DNA of 64,000 nucleotides from Tremella fuciformis (GCA_032768795.1 CP136490.1:8494001-8558000), one strand, 5' to 3'. Positions 11,521 to 23,700 are shown, counted from the stretch's first letter. Program-made: numbers and translations. Notes: generated by a model from the sequence alone, not told the origin.

Positions 11521-12745
11521 ATGACCCAGCCAGCCTCCACAGCACGGCGCACGACCTCGCTGTCTGGGTCATCGAGGCTGTCTCTCTCAGTACAAGGGGC
11601 CAAGAACAACTCGCCAGCCCGGTCAGGGAGGCATCCGCTCCGACAAGAGTGAGTATCTGCATCTTCTTTTCCCCCTTCGCACTTTCACCTATGTTCAATC
11701 CGTACAGCTGGGGTAGCGCTTATGGCAGATGGTCTATCTCGTATGTCCACAGACCGCCAGGGGCCAAGGGCATCGACTACGAGAAGGAGATTAAGCGCGT
11801 GGCATCGTTCGGCTCGGTCAGTCTCGCTGTTGCCGCAGGGGTTCATCGCTCATTGGCAGATCGAATCCTTTCTCCACCTCTACTCGCACTTGACCCCGCC
11901 GAATGAGCTGCCGCCGGTGACTGACCTCCTCGTCTTTCTCAGCAGAATAGGCAGGCCGGGCGTGTGGGAGGAGATGCGAGAGTGAGTATCGCCATACTTT
12001 GCGCTCTCCGGTAGAGACAAATGGGGAAGTTCTGTCGTGCTCGAGGATGGAGCTTCTTGGGAAGGCGAAGATTCAGGCTGACGTCTAGCGGCGGAAAGTT
12101 CACTCTTCGACTAGTTCACCCCATTACGCCTGTGCTTTACGAATCGCTGCTGCTGGCTCTCATCGGCGACCAGTTTGAGGATGCCGATGGAGTTGTGGGA
12201 TGCGTGCTGAGCGTGCGGCAGACCGAGGACATTCTCAGCGTGTGGGTAGAGGAGGAGGGCGAGGGAGTGCGGTCGGGGCAGCTAAAGTGAGTATCGTTAA
12301 GGCGATACATGCCTTCCGGGATATCCCCTGAAGAGGAGGCTGAGGCTGACTCCGTAGGGAGCGGATTCTTTCGCTACTGAATCTGCCAGCAGGGACAACC
12401 TGCGAATACCGGTCCAACAGGGCGCTGCTGGACGCAGCTACAGCTCTGCCTGCCGAGCAGAAAACCTTCAACCAGCATCAACATCCGCACCCGCACCAGC
12501 ATCAGCAACATCAGGCGCAGCATCCTGTGCGAGATCACCACCACCATCCTCATCGCGAACACCGCGACTTTCCGCATCGAGAGCACCGAGAGCAGAGAGA
12601 ATGGAAAGAGCCGCGCGAGCCGAGAGAGCCCAGAGGACCGGGCGAGGGTCTGAGGGGTTTCGGCAGAGACAGGCAGGGAACAGACGGCAGCGCTTCGCAG
12701 CCTGCTGGTGAGCGGAACGGGTGGGGACGGAGAGACCATGCATAG
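11521..12745 (+). CDS. eIF4E-family cap-binding protein (class II / 4EHP-like)
   Basis: Five exons (11521-11648, 11708-11816, 11860-11981, 12089-12286, 12358-12745) close to 314 residues. After a Ser-rich N terminus come YGRWSISYVHRPPG, IDYEKEIKRVASFGS, FLHLYSHLTPPNELPP, GGKFTLRL, and ESLLLALIGDQFED...GCVLSVRQTEDILSVW, in the order of the eIF4E fold. The HRPPG and EKEIKR blocks and the LIGDQF block match the 4EHP (eIF4E2) branch better than canonical eIF4E. Members bind the mRNA 5' cap; 4EHP types usually repress translation. The last ~95 residues are unusual: a His/Gln-rich run followed by Arg/Glu/Pro repeats. Intron 11982-12088 is longer than its neighbours and could hide a small exon. Confidence 0.85.
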
Positions 12746-13147
12746 CCTCCCATCTCGTGTCAATCTTTACTCGTACCCGACATGCAAACGAGCTCTGCTC
12801 CATCGTGTCCAAACGTTATCTCCAATGGTGAACTGTGGGATCTCGCCGGCTCGGCTTCAGGGTAAAATAAAGGCGGTCACTGGTTCACGCTCCGACGCCG
12901 CTCTCTTCCCCGCTCGCACTGACGACATTCAAGTCACTATAATCGCTCCTAGCGTCGCCCAGGGCGGATGGGCGTGTGGGAGCACCCGCTCTTCGTCTTG
13001 GCATTCACATCTATATCATCGTTCATCTTGACGGAAAACATCGAGGTGATCAATCGGACACCTGCTCGATTGGATTGATCGGCGCCGAGCAGCACCCTCC
13101 TTTACCTGCACCTTGTATTCCATCGCATCGCATCGCCGAGCAGAGAG
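12746..13147. other. Intergenic, about 400 bp, no gene seen
   Basis: Between two plus-strand genes; presumably terminator of the eIF4E-like gene and promoter of the LtrA gene. Confidence 0.4.
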
Positions 13148-16100
13148 ATGATCTTGGGGTACAAGCTGGCCAAGTCGGCGTGGGAGAAGCGGCGGGCAGA
13201 TAGAGGAGAGGAGCCACAGACAGGCGAAGAGAGACCGCCGACGAGCGGGTCGGGTTCTAGCGGGTGAGACATGCTTCATGCGGAGTGCAAGTGGCTGCGA
13301 GCTAATACTGCATGTGCGCAGATCAACAGTCGCCAGTCCAGTATCTAGTCGTGTGCCAGCTGTCGAGAAGAACGAAGGGTACCCCGAGGGCATGCTGCGC
13401 TCGCCCGGCAGTCCCGTGGAGTGCGTCCATCTCCCCAGCAGGGATGGAGTGCTGATGTGTACAGCTCGAAACGCTCTGCCTCTTTCTCCCCTGTGGTCAA
13501 CGTGCCTACTCGCCGCACTACCGCCTCAGCCCTATCGCCCACCGAGACCCAGACACCCGGCTCCGGCTCGCGCTCGCCAGAGGAGAGCATCGCACCCCAT
13601 GCCGTGCGACGGGACACGGCGCACACCTCTGGCGCGCGGTCGGCGGGGCCGTTCTCGAGCTTCGACCTGAACAAGGGGGTGCACCAGAAGAAGTTCCGGC
13701 ACATCCCGTTCTTGCAGTGGCCGCAGCCCCTGGGGCCCGAGGACGACGAGAGCAGCGAGTGGCTGACGGAGGAGACGGAGGGCACCGAGTGGCTCGTGCT
13801 GTTCTACGACCTGGTGGTCGTCGCTGTGCTCAGCGTGTTCTCGCAGAACACCGAGCTGTCCGCCCCCGGCAACATCAGCATCTTCTTCTCGTACTATGTG
13901 ATCCTGTCGTGGATGTGGTCGTCGCAGACGGCGTACGACATGCGGTACCAGGCCGAGGATGGGTGGCATCGCCAGATGAAGGCCCTGCAGATTGGCGTGT
14001 TTGTGTATATCGGTGAGCTCCCCCCTCTTCACATGTGCTAGGAAGGTCGACTGAGCGCAGGTGCGGCTTCTGGGAATTGGAACCTTGCCAAGATCCAGAA
14101 TCCCGATACGATACCTGATATCTCTATTGCGAACCGTTCCGTGTACGGTGCGTGTTCTCTCTTGTCTGCCACACCTCGACCACTCTGTGATGATCAACAA
14201 TCAGCCATTAGAGCTAGGAGCTGCCTTGCTCCGTGCGCCAATACACATATTTGACCTGACTTCCGCGACATCCTTCTGCTCGACGAGAAACGTATAGCGA
14301 GCAATACTGAGTGACAGCTGCCGGTGGCGAGTCCTTCACCACCGTGCTCATATCGTATGCCATCTCACGAGGTATCCTCCTGGTCCAGTATCTCGTCGGT
14401 GGGTCTCACGGTTTCCGACAGATTCAGGCAGTATTAGGGATCGCTCACTCGCAGTCGCCTATATGGCCAAAAAGACCAACCGCCCTCGACGAGGCCACTT
14501 TGCATGCATCATCACACTCGCCATCTCCATCGTCCTGTGCATTATTGCTATCACAGTTCCGGCCCATTCGGCCCGTGCAGTCATCGCCAAGGTATGTCCA
14601 CGGGCTTAGAATGCATCGTTGCTGATGCCAGATCACCCTGTTCTACCTTGGAATCGGTATCGAGGTCATTGCTGGTTGGGCGCAACTCGCTCGCAAGCTT
14701 CATGTCAAAGTAGCCGCCAGCAAGATCGCGGAACGATATGGCGCGTTGACGCTGATCATCCTGTGAGCTCGTTCGGAAGTCTGACCTAACAAGAGCTGAT
14801 TTTAAGGGGCGAGGGCTTCATCGGTCTTATCAGAGCTTTCAACAATGCAATCTCTGGCCTGTCAGCGGGAAGCAGTACGACCGTGCGCGCCTTAACTGCT
14901 ACATACCTTCCTTGCTGACCGGCAGTATCTACAGGTCTTCCTGGCGGTCGGGATCATCTACTATCTTTGGGCTTTCTTATTCTCCCACTTTCGCCGTGCG
15001 GACAAGGTTGCCAGCCGACGGGCCTACCTCTGGGAGGTAAGCTGGATTCGAGGCAGTCTTCGCGAGTGCTGATTGCCAGTCTATCCATTTCCCGCTGCTC
15101 TTCGCGTTATTGCTACTTTTCGGGGCTATCGTCGTGAGTGAAAGCGGATCCAATATGCACCCAGCTTACCTCGCAGAATGTCATCGTGGTCTTGTCCTAT
15201 GCGCAAGGAATCCGAACCGTCTCTAACGAATTCACCGAAACCTTGTATGCCATCCACAACGGGACAAGCCTTAGCGAGGAGCAACAGTACTCGATTGCAG
15301 TCTATCTCAACAAGCTGAATCTGGAGCCCCCGTACGCGTCGCAATCATGAGCTATACGAAAAGCTGAACCCTGGCAGGTTTCCCGAAGAGTACGCGTACC
15401 TTCATGAGCTATCCACCAGTCCGGACCCGTCTGGCAAGTCTCATCTTCTTTAGCAGAAGGGGCGCACGCTGACATCCTAGATGATGCGACCATTTTGGCG
15501 CTACAATACTATGGCCTCATCCTCTTCGACGCGACCACGGTATGTCATCAAGCAGCGACGGAAGCATGCTGATCGTGCAGAGCTACGGTATCGAGGTGGA
15601 AGAAGAGCTTTTGACCGCGCTTGAGAATCTCTACTCGGTCAACTCGACCAACCCGCACAACGCTACCCTCTCACTTGCGAGACAAGCCAACGCTACCGAG
15701 TTCGTGGGCGAGCTTTTGACCATACCCACAGATCGGGCGTTGTCGGGTATCCTGTGGCTCTTCCCGTGTGCTGTAAGTTTCCTCTCGCCCCATGAACTCT
15801 CTGCTGACATCGTTGCAGGGCGCCACCTTGATGCTTATCAGTATACGAGGTGTGCTGTGGTATCGCTTCCAAGGTATCGCCCACTGGATCATATACGGCT
15901 CGCAGTTCATCTTCGGCCTGGCGTTGGCTCTCCTAGGCCTACTCGATATCGGCGGGCACAACGTCGACGTCGAGACAGAAGAGTACGATACAGACCACGT
16001 GCTCGTCGGTCTTGCGCCGACGTACCGACTGCTCGACCACCAGCTGCCGCTTGTCGTGGTGCACGTCGTGTACTTTATCGTGTTTAGCGGGACGGTTTTT

Positions 16101-16217
16101 GTGCTGAGTCGGCTGCATCGCTTGAGGGGCGATGTGTGGGAAGAACGCACGGGACGGGAGAATTTTGAGCGGGTCAAGCGGGAGCCGGGGGAGGTGGAGA
16201 GGGGCAGGGAGGAGTAG
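13148..16217 (+). CDS. Low temperature requirement A (LtrA) domain membrane protein
   Basis: Fifteen exons close to 766 residues: 13148-13263, 13322-13420, 13465-14012, 14061-14147, 14318-14398, 14455-14591, 14632-14762, 14807-14882, 14926-15036, 15080-15133, 15177-15331, 15378-15433, 15481-15539, 15581-15772, 15819-16217. About 160 disordered residues precede the LtrA start (EWLVLFYDLVVVAVLSVF, with the family's FYDLVFV-like motif). WMWSSQTAYDMRYQAEDGWHR, LGEGFIGL and many hydrophobic segments follow, consistent with a multi-pass protein. Fungal LtrA proteins are of unknown function. Intron 15434-15480 starts with GC. Intron 14148-14317 (170 bp) is much longer than the others and may contain a missed exon. 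Confidence 0.9.
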
Positions 16218-16447
16218 GATCTACCACAGCATGTGACGGGGAATCTGCTGTAGCTAAAGCCTATTGTCTCGCGCAGTCGAGTAATCAAACTCAAGATCGT
16301 GGTGCATTACATAGATTCATTCAACCAATACACGTCGCGTCGCCGCGAAGTCAGATCTCGCCAGCAAGCCAGGCGTCTCTTCCCGCAGTCGTCTTTTGCC
16401 TGCTCGCTCAGTGCTGCAGCCAATCTACTGTTGTCGCATGTCCAAAC

Positions 16448-17269
16448 TCACATCGCTTCGAGATACGCCCACGCCCTCTCCCCGGCCGTCTCGTGACTTT
16501 GCTCGACACGCGTAAGAACATCCATACTCGCCGCCGGCATCTTCTCCATCCCCGCTCCTCTGTGATGCTCGTCGATCTTGGCACTCGTCACGCCGCTTAG
16601 GATAGCATGAGCACATACGTCCGGCAAGTCGTACGCTGCCCCCAGAGCGAATACCTCGCGCGGCAGACGATGAGCGAGCAGCGCCAGTTGGCCCCGGAGA
16701 CGGCGAGCAATCACGTCCGAGGGAAAGAGGTAGTGCCGCGCAAAAGCCAGTGCGTGGCGCGCTGCTCGTAGATCCTCCCTTGGATCAGGTGATAGTGGTG
16801 TGATCCTTGATCCAGCAGGGGCGGAGAGGAGGGGGATGGCGGTGCGTAGGGCGAGTGAGGAGCCTGCCACGGGGTGCGAGAGGGCGTAGGTCTTGATGTA
16901 GGGGTTCGAGAGGATGCTGTCGAAGAACACGCTGGGATCAGTTTCGACATGGTGAAGAGAGGTGAGGTACCTTGCTTGCTTGACCACGTCTTTGGCGATG
17001 GGGAATTTCTCGCCGGTGTATGAGATGAGGGTGAGGTATGGCAGAGGCGTGACGGGGAATCTGTCGGGTGCGCTGGCCACATCGTTCTGTGTTGCCCGCC
17101 GGGAAGGTAAGCTCAGCGCTGCGTTACTCTGTACTCGCGCCCCCTTGCCGCCTCTTCGTTCTCGCCCTCGGGCTCTCTTGCTCCTCAGCACGATAAAGTG
17201 GTCGCCCAGGAAGACAGAGCCCGACGGGCGGGTCGAACGGCTCATCCCTTCCTCGATCTTCACCCTCAT
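16448..17269 (-). CDS. BTB-like domain protein, hypothetical
   Basis: A single open frame of 273 codons. LTLISYTGEKFPIAKDVVKQ followed by ARYLTSL resembles the first strand and helix of a BTB/Skp1 fold. The later part (ALAFARHYLFP...LALLAHRLPREVFALGAAYDL) resembles the helical segment seen after the BTB domain in many basidiomycete BTB proteins, where residues of the type KY, RL and YA recur. No canonical KELCH, MATH or zinc finger is present. The first ~60 residues are basic and may contain a missed start or exon. It faces the KNR4 gene across a divergent spacer. Confidence 0.55.
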   Translation of the reverse strand: MRVKIEEGMSRSTRPSGSVFLGDHFIVLRSKRARGRERRGGKGARVQSNAALSLPSRRATQNDVASAPDRFPVTPLPYLTLISYTGEKFPIAKDVVKQARYLTSLHHVETDPSVFFDSILSNPYIKTYALSHPVAGSSLALRTAIPLLSAPAGSRITPLSPDPREDLRAARHALAFARHYLFPSDVIARRLRGQLALLAHRLPREVFALGAAYDLPDVCAHAILSGVTSAKIDEHHRGAGMEKMPAASMDVLTRVEQSHETAGERAWAYLEAM

Positions 17270-17947
17270 CTTGCCTAGCTCTGGGATAGATCAGGAGTCA
17301 ACCAGCGCCGGAGCGATCAGTGATGGTGACGGTCGATGCATACGGAGACAACACAGATAGAGAAAGAGATATGAAACGAGAGCATCACCGCACTGACCTC
17401 TCCTCCCTATGCGGGGTGGGCATGACGTGGATTTCCAGGATATAGAGCTGCGGCAGTGAGTTGTTAGGCTTATCACTGCCCCTTCAGCCCCTGACGTCGG
17501 CGCGTCAAACGCAACAAGCGAAGCACGCACCAACGACGAGCACCATTTGACACTGACCACTGACCACTGCATAGCATCGCACACTACACAAGCATACGAG
17601 GTAGAGGGAGGATACGATCCCCGCCGCCGGCAGGAGCACACGAGGCTACTACGATAAACGAAGCCACGACTTGGCATCGCGGATCCGTCACTCTCGTTGG
17701 CTTCTTCTTCGCACCTCCTCTTCACAGACACGCCCTCGTACACCTAGACTGGATGGCGCTCTCTCAAGCAGCATCGGCAGCCCTCTCCTCGCCACTCTCA
17801 CTCTCGAGCCGCCCTTCTCGCTGAACTCACTCGCCGTCACTCCCACCCCGCCCGGGCGCCGGACCTCCCCGCCCCCCTTGGCATTCGCTCCATTCCTTCC
17901 GCAGCACCTACCTCCCCCTTTCCCCCTCCCCCTGACCTTCACTCGCT
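17270..17947. promoter_or_regulatory. Divergent spacer between BTB-like gene and KNR4
   Basis: About 680 bases; its right end, just before the KNR4 ATG, is pyrimidine-rich (CCCCCTTTCCCCCTCCCC type), as often seen in fungal promoters. No gene recognised. Confidence 0.4.
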
Positions 17948-20489
17948 ATGCCGTTCTTCCAGTCGTTGTCGAGCATCTTCACGGGCGGCGGCGCGTCATC
18001 GTCGACCCAGCGACACTCGAGGGAGGCGCGGAGATCAGTGGTCAATTCGACTTTTGATGCGTTTAGCCTGCCTACCACCCAGAACGTCGGTGCGGGCTTT
18101 GGACAGAGCATGGTGCGTTATCCACGCAAAGACAGAAGATGACGGAGCTGATAGTCGTAGGGACGAGACGGCTCGTCGTCTTCGCCTGGACCTAGCAGGC
18201 GTGGTAGCTACACCGCCCACCCACCAGATTCCGAAGCAGCGTGTGTACACTGCTAGCTGACCTCTGCTCCATACTGATGGTTGTAGACGCCACGCACTGG
18301 CTTACTTCCCACCCTTATCACATACGTTCCACCGACTGCGAGGCGCCCTGGCAGACTCATTCCCCGAGCTTCTCGAGACGCTCAATCGCCCCGTCGACCC
18401 TTCCCTCCTAGCCGCCTTCGAGGCAGAACTCGGATGCCCCTTACCACCACCCGTGCGCGACTGCTATCTAATAGCAGACGGTCAGGATCTCGAGGCCACA
18501 GGCAATATATCCGGCTCGGGTGGGCTCTTCTTTGGTCTACACCTTTTGCCTCTTGAAGAGGTCATGCGAGAATGGGCATTTTGGCGCTCGGCAGAACATG
18601 ACCCGGCGGCGGGCAACAACCCCGCTGTTCTGGCCACCATGGCGAGCATTCCCCCTAAATGGATCAAATCGCTTTACGCATGTCGAGGCTGGCTGCCGCT
18701 CCTATCCGATCGTACGGGCAACTATGTTGGAGTCGACCTGGATCCCGGTCCAGAGGGCAAGTGGGGACAGGTCATCGTCTTTGGCAGGGACTTTGACCGG
18801 AAGTGCGTCTTGTGGAGAGGAGAGGGCGAGGGCGGATGGGGCAAGTGGCTCGCTGCGTTTGTCGATGAACTGGAGAGTGGCGAGGGTTGGGAGGCGGACA
18901 AGTCCAACTCGTCGGATGAGGAGGAAGAGGCGGGTTTTGGCAGCTATAATGGCGGAGGAAGCTATGGTGAGGCGGGCAAGGGACTGCGTCTCGCTGGAGA
19001 ATATCGGGGGTGGACCGTCCTTGAGGCATGGTGGGACCGCAGTGTGCGTAGATGGGAGGCACTTGGACTGGGCATGGACGTCGAGGAGATTGAGCGAGGT
19101 CTAGAAGAAGCACGACGGTTGGCGGGTATGGAGAGCAAAGGGAAAGAACGGGATGGCGTTAGTGGGTATCGCGGAGGCGAGAGTGCGGCACAGGTCGAGA
19201 TACCCGTCGTCGGCTCTCCCCAGATCCCACCGCAGCCTGGTACACCTGTCCCAGGCGATTCAGACGTTCTGCTACCTCCCGCTTCGCCCGACAATGTCCC
19301 CGTGCCGAAGATCCGATACGCCTCTCCTTCGCCCCTGCGGCTCATTACCCCTGTCACCAACACCGACCACCCGCTCAAGGACAACGCCGATGCTGGCCCC
19401 TCTACGGCCGTTGGCTACCTCTCGCCTCCCTCGCGCTCCCCGCCGCGTCATCCCCAACCCCGCCGATCGTCCACTCTGCCCACTCCAGCCCCTCTCGACC
19501 TTCCCACCCGCGCCGACGTCCAGGCCATGGCCGCTATCGCCTCCGTAGAAGCGGCTGGTCTGCGAGGCGGATGGGTCATGAACCTCGAAGTTCCTCCCGC
19601 TGCCCGCAAGTACCGCTCTTCGATCGACAGCGAGATGGTCGACATCGACCTGGAAGGCGGCAAGGCTGAGAAGTTTGGATCGCCGATCATGAACGACGTC
19701 GAGCTCGCCCACCAGCGCGACGAGGAGAAGTTGGCACTGGCTGGTCTGGAACATCGTCGTTCGCCCCAACTTATCCAATCGCGGACCCCGTCACCCTTGT
19801 CCCGTGAAGCGTCTCTCGATGTCGCCTTTGGTCAAGAGCAGACGCCTCGAGCTGCCCTGCGAGACGATCCGACTGGCGCTGGTCCCATCCCTGCGAGCGT
19901 CATCGCCGCGACGAGTGCACTCCGTCGACCTCCGCCAGTGGCCAATCATGCAGATTCCATCCGCCGTGACTCGGACGAACGGCATCGTGTCATACGATCT
20001 GGATCGCAGACCCGACTGGAGCGCGAGTCCAGTGTCATCTCGACCGACTCGAACGACGGTCTGCTCGAGCGTGAGCGGCAGCTGTCGTTCAATTCTGCCG
20101 ATGGCAGCATCGGGCCCATGCTCAACTCCCCACTCGAGTCGCCCAGACCGCTTGGCACGGCCAGCCCGACCATTCACGTCACTCCACCGCCCTCCGCGCC
20201 CACCTCTCCGCCCAGAAGCAATCTCCGACTGGTCGGCGGGGAAGCCGTCCCGCTTCCTCTTGGCATCGAGGACGAGATGGAAGAAGTCTCGCTCGACTCG
20301 GCCGCCACGCCCCTCGCTCAATCGCCCACGTCGCCCATTACACCCGTCACGGCCTCGTCGACGCTGTCGGACATGTCGGGCGCGTCGTCCAGCACATCCA
20401 TTGCGGCGGGCAGGGAGAAGCGCGCGCCGATGAGGGATGAACTTGGGCCCGTTGCGAGGGCGAAGGCCAAGTTGGGCGTGGTGGGTTGA
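17948..20489 (+). CDS. KNR4: KNR4/SMI1 cell-wall synthesis regulator
   Basis: Three exons (17948-18112, 18161-18240, 18287-20489) close to 815 residues. The N terminus MPFFQSLSSIF leads to a SMI1/KNR4 domain (residues ~85-270) with LYACRGWLPLLSDRTGNYVG, VDLDPGPEGKWGQVIVFGRD and FVDELESGEGW. The remaining 500 residues are Ser/Pro-rich and look disordered, with many SP and TP sites. Yeast Knr4 is a hub protein coordinating cell-wall stress signalling (Slt2 pathway) and glucan synthesis. This one is longer than the 505-residue yeast protein, as is common in basidiomycetes. Confidence 0.93.
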
Positions 20490-20493
20490 GGGG

Positions 20494-20770
20494 GCGCACG
20501 GAACATGCGGGGTATGACACCACGGGGTCGCGGGGCAATTTTGTATCGTATACCATACATATTCATGAGCCTGGCTCTTTGCATGAACCGCATGACTCGC
20601 GAGCAGGGGTATGCAAAGTCTCTGAGGTGAGGCACCTTTATGGTGTGGCAGGGTGGATTAGCGCACGGAACATGCGAGGTATGATGCCAACACGGGGCAA
20701 CGTTGTATCGTATACCATACATTTTCATGAGCCTGGCTCTCTGCATGAACCGCATGATTCGAGGCGATGA
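20494..20770. repeat. Two direct repeat units (A and B) at left edge of the island
   Basis: Unit A (20494-20660) and unit B (20661-about 20770) both begin GCGCACGGAACATGCG and share GTATCGTATACCATACAT and CATGAGCCTGGCTCT plus GCATGAACCGCATGA. A third, more diverged copy is at about 23505-23700. No coding potential is evident; origin unknown. Confidence 0.75.
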
Positions 20771-21189
20771 GAGGGATAAGCAATAGTATATGCATGAGGC
20801 AAGTGCAGCGAGCGAGAGGCTTGGGTCTTGTACAATCCTGTGTCCAGTCAAAGGTGCGATGCTATTGCCAAACCTAAAATTCAAATTGTCGAGGAGTATC
20901 AGGTTCTGTATTTCCTGGCCCCTCAAACCTCCCGTTGGCAACCCTTTTGCATATGTGCGCGCTCGGATTTGAATTTGCCGCCCAATCCTTTGTGCGAGAA
21001 GCTCCAAGGAGGCCACTGCAGTTGCAAATTGACAGTAGAGCTGAGCCTCACTCCTTGGTCATCTGCATCCTCCCTGCCTCTCAGCCGCACCATTCAAAAG
21101 CACGAATCGCCACCCACCCTCGCCCCAATTCATTGACTGCCTTTCTTGACTTAGACTTCTCGTGTTGGGGGGATTCTCAGTATCACATA
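20771..21189. other. Spacer before first island gene
   Basis: About 420 bases with no recognised gene, presumably the promoter and leader of the following helical protein. Confidence 0.35.
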
Positions 21190-22584
21190 ATGCTCAGCCG
21201 AATTTTGGGCACTCTCGGTCAGCCATCTAGCAGCGAGCCATCTGCGGCAAGGGTGCTTGACCAGCTCTTGCTGCGAGTAGCAAGTACCAAGTCGTATTGC
21301 GAGGCCCTTGACGCCTACTGGTTTTCCTTTACCAACAAGGCCTGGAAGACAGAATATGCCCTCAGAACCATCCGGAAAATGGCAACCGACCTTGAGGGGG
21401 CAGGAGAGACTCTTAAAGACAGTAAAAACAGGGACATTCTGATCTGGACGATCCAAGAGCCAAATCTGGCTTGCGCCTCATTGAGCAGCAATAAAGCGGA
21501 ACAGAGGTCTAGGCTTATGGATGCCTCAGACCTGACGGCTGACAACGACTCCGTTCTGACTGCGGTTCAATATTTTGCTGCACCGTGCTGTTGTTGGGAC
21601 AACAAGGTGAAGCGAAGCGCCAGCGAACATGATGAGAAGTGCTTCCGTTCTAACTGGGATGAACTCAAGACATCGCTGTGCGACGGGCGGAACACAGATT
21701 CCGGGGGCAACACAGCAAGTCAACAGCTGACCGCGCGTGTGCCTACATTTCTCAAGCAGTTTGCAGATGTCTGGAATCCAAAGTCTTATTCACCAAAGTA
21801 AGCCCCCCTTGATCTGCGATTCTGCTTGTTGATGTTCAGCCTCTCGGAGGAGACAAGCTACAATACTGCATCGTTCAAAAACCAACTCAACGTCGAAGCG
21901 TGCGCTCAGATCATCTCCACCGGCTGTGAAGTCCTCGAAATCCTCTTCACCTGGTTTCCACCAGGCGACGAAGACAAATCGAGTGCGTTTCAAAACATAC
22001 AGGAGATGAGCACGGCACTGCAAGCAAGCATAAACGACCCACAGCATACCCAGGATGAATCCTTTGACGATTTGTCTCTAGCCATCGTTCTCCCCCAGTC
22101 CTTGCGTACCGTCGATGGAGACTCCGAAAAGCGTGAACCAGTCACGCTCTCACCTGCGATGCCCGAAGATGTATACAAGTACTTCACTAAGAAAACGGGC
22201 GACAGCCATGGCCGCCACACCTACGCAGAGGATGTCGAGATGGATTGGATTGTGGACGTCTATGATGCGATTGGGCGCAGCAAGCACAGGGCTTCCGCTG
22301 AGCTCCTCGCGCCAAGATTGTTAGAGACCGGCGTAGTAATGGAAATGGCTGGCGAAGCATTCCGGGCCGGCCATGAGATACGGTACGCATTGGATCGTTG
22401 CTCAGTCTTGAGGGCCACTTAAACAACGCTGACGGATTGCAGAACACTCGAGGTTGATCTTATGCGAGTACGTAGCACCCGGGACAGAATCGAGGGCTTC
22501 TGTGACGCCTATACTAACTACCTCACCGATAAATTCCCAATATCATCTTTTAAAACACTCGAAGATCTCTGCAATCTTGAGTAG
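21190..22584 (+). CDS. Island helical protein H1, unknown function
   Basis: Three exons (21190-21797, 21840-22382, 22443-22584) close to 430 residues. No known domain is recognised and no signal peptide or membrane segment is seen. The C-terminal half has a predicted helical block around ISTGCEVLEILFTWFPPGDE and a second one ending at GEAFRAGHEIR, where the last intron (phase 2) interrupts, followed by LEVDLMRVRSTRDRIEGF. The same order (helical block, acidic linker, second helix, phase-2 intron, final helix) is found in the plus-strand genes at 30017, 33757 and 35.0 kb. I infer a paralogous family. The N-terminal 200 residues are specific to this copy and Cys-rich near CCCWDNK. Confidence 0.65.
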
Positions 22585-22789
22585 AAATTGTGATGGTGCG
22601 TAGCCTCTCAGTTCGCTCGAATGAATGGCGGGCCAAGCCGGAGACCTGCTAACCCGTCAGTGGCCATACCTGCACCCATGCCATGATCCAGTTCATATTT
22701 CAGATCAGGTACAGTACGCTTATAGGGGGACCAAGCCGGTTCCTACCCAGCTTGATATTGAGCCTTTTATTGTACAGCATGCGATGGCT

Positions 22790-23371
22790 GCATGCCCATT
22801 AATGAAGTTTCCTGATAACCCACACCAAACACACTTCGACGAGGCCCTTCATCCTCTGAGTTTAGGAACGGTTCTGATCAGGAAACTGAGGAGTCTTTGA
22901 AGACGCTATGTGAAAGCGTGAACACATGTGAACCCGGCTACTACTCTCTGTTGACCGATTGTGCGATCATCGACAGCCGCGTCACAGCTGTCATCGGCGG
23001 ATCCCATGAGTCGAGCAGCTGGGAGACGGCCCGGCAACTCGCCGACTATTGGGGGCAGGTTGTCTCCGAGCTGAACATCCTTGGGGATTGCACTTCGACA
23101 ATTCCGTCAGTTCAAGTGCAGCGAAGCCCGAGCAAGGGCCGGTGAGCAGGCTATCTCGGAGCCACCTCGATGGGCAAAGCGCCTTCAGAAACCAGTCTCG
23201 AGGCTTGTGGACAAGCTCCCTAGCTTCCCTGCGAGAGATCTCCCCAAGCGCACTGAGCAGCTGGAGCTATGGGCTTTGCAGTTGCATCCGCCGATCAGAA
23301 AGAAGAATGAAGAAGCCGGAAGGATCATCGCGGTCGAGGAGCTCACCAAGCCTCCCAAATCAGAAGACTGA
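22790..23371 (+). pseudogene. Decayed copy of helical gene H2
   Basis: From about 22812 the translated sequence parallels the intact gene at 30017-30906: NTLRRGPSSSEFRNGSDQE against NTPYRGPSYFELGKGFDQE, then SLLTDCAIID and ARQLADYWGQVVSELN, and after the intron position WAKRLQKPVSRL. The first ~120 codons of the intact gene have no counterpart; a stop codon sits just before the similarity. The GT-AG splice that keeps frame in the intact copy does not keep frame here. Similarity continues past the stop into the 3' flank (CACCTCACAC..., ATGCATGT), so this is a segmental duplicate rather than a processed copy. Confidence 0.6.
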
Positions 23372-23504
23372 CAACACAACTGATGAAGCCCTGTCCATCT
23401 GCTCACGCTCGTCCTTCCTTAGGTATCTCATTTGCACCTCACACCATACGTCTCTCCCACCATGCTTCTCATACTGTGCATGTCAACTGTTCTGCCGCTT
23501 GATT

Positions 23505-23700
23505 CATCGGCCTGGCTCTTTGCATGAATCGCATGAATCGCGCGAGCAGAGGGGTATTCAAAGTCTCTGTGGTAAGGCGCATGGCAGGATAAGTGAACGC
23601 ACGGAACATGCAAGGTGCATCGACGTCGGGCGACAACGTCCAGTATGCCGTCCATTCTCACGAGCTTGGCGCTTGGCATGCAAGTTTTACTCGAAAGGGT
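23505..23700. repeat. Third diverged copy of the island direct repeat
   Basis: Contains GCCTGGCTCTTTGCATGAAT, a GTATTCAAAGTCTCTG match to unit A, and CGCACGGAACATGCAAGGT. The order of sub-blocks suggests one and a part units. Together with units A and B it brackets H1 and the H2 relic. Confidence 0.6.
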
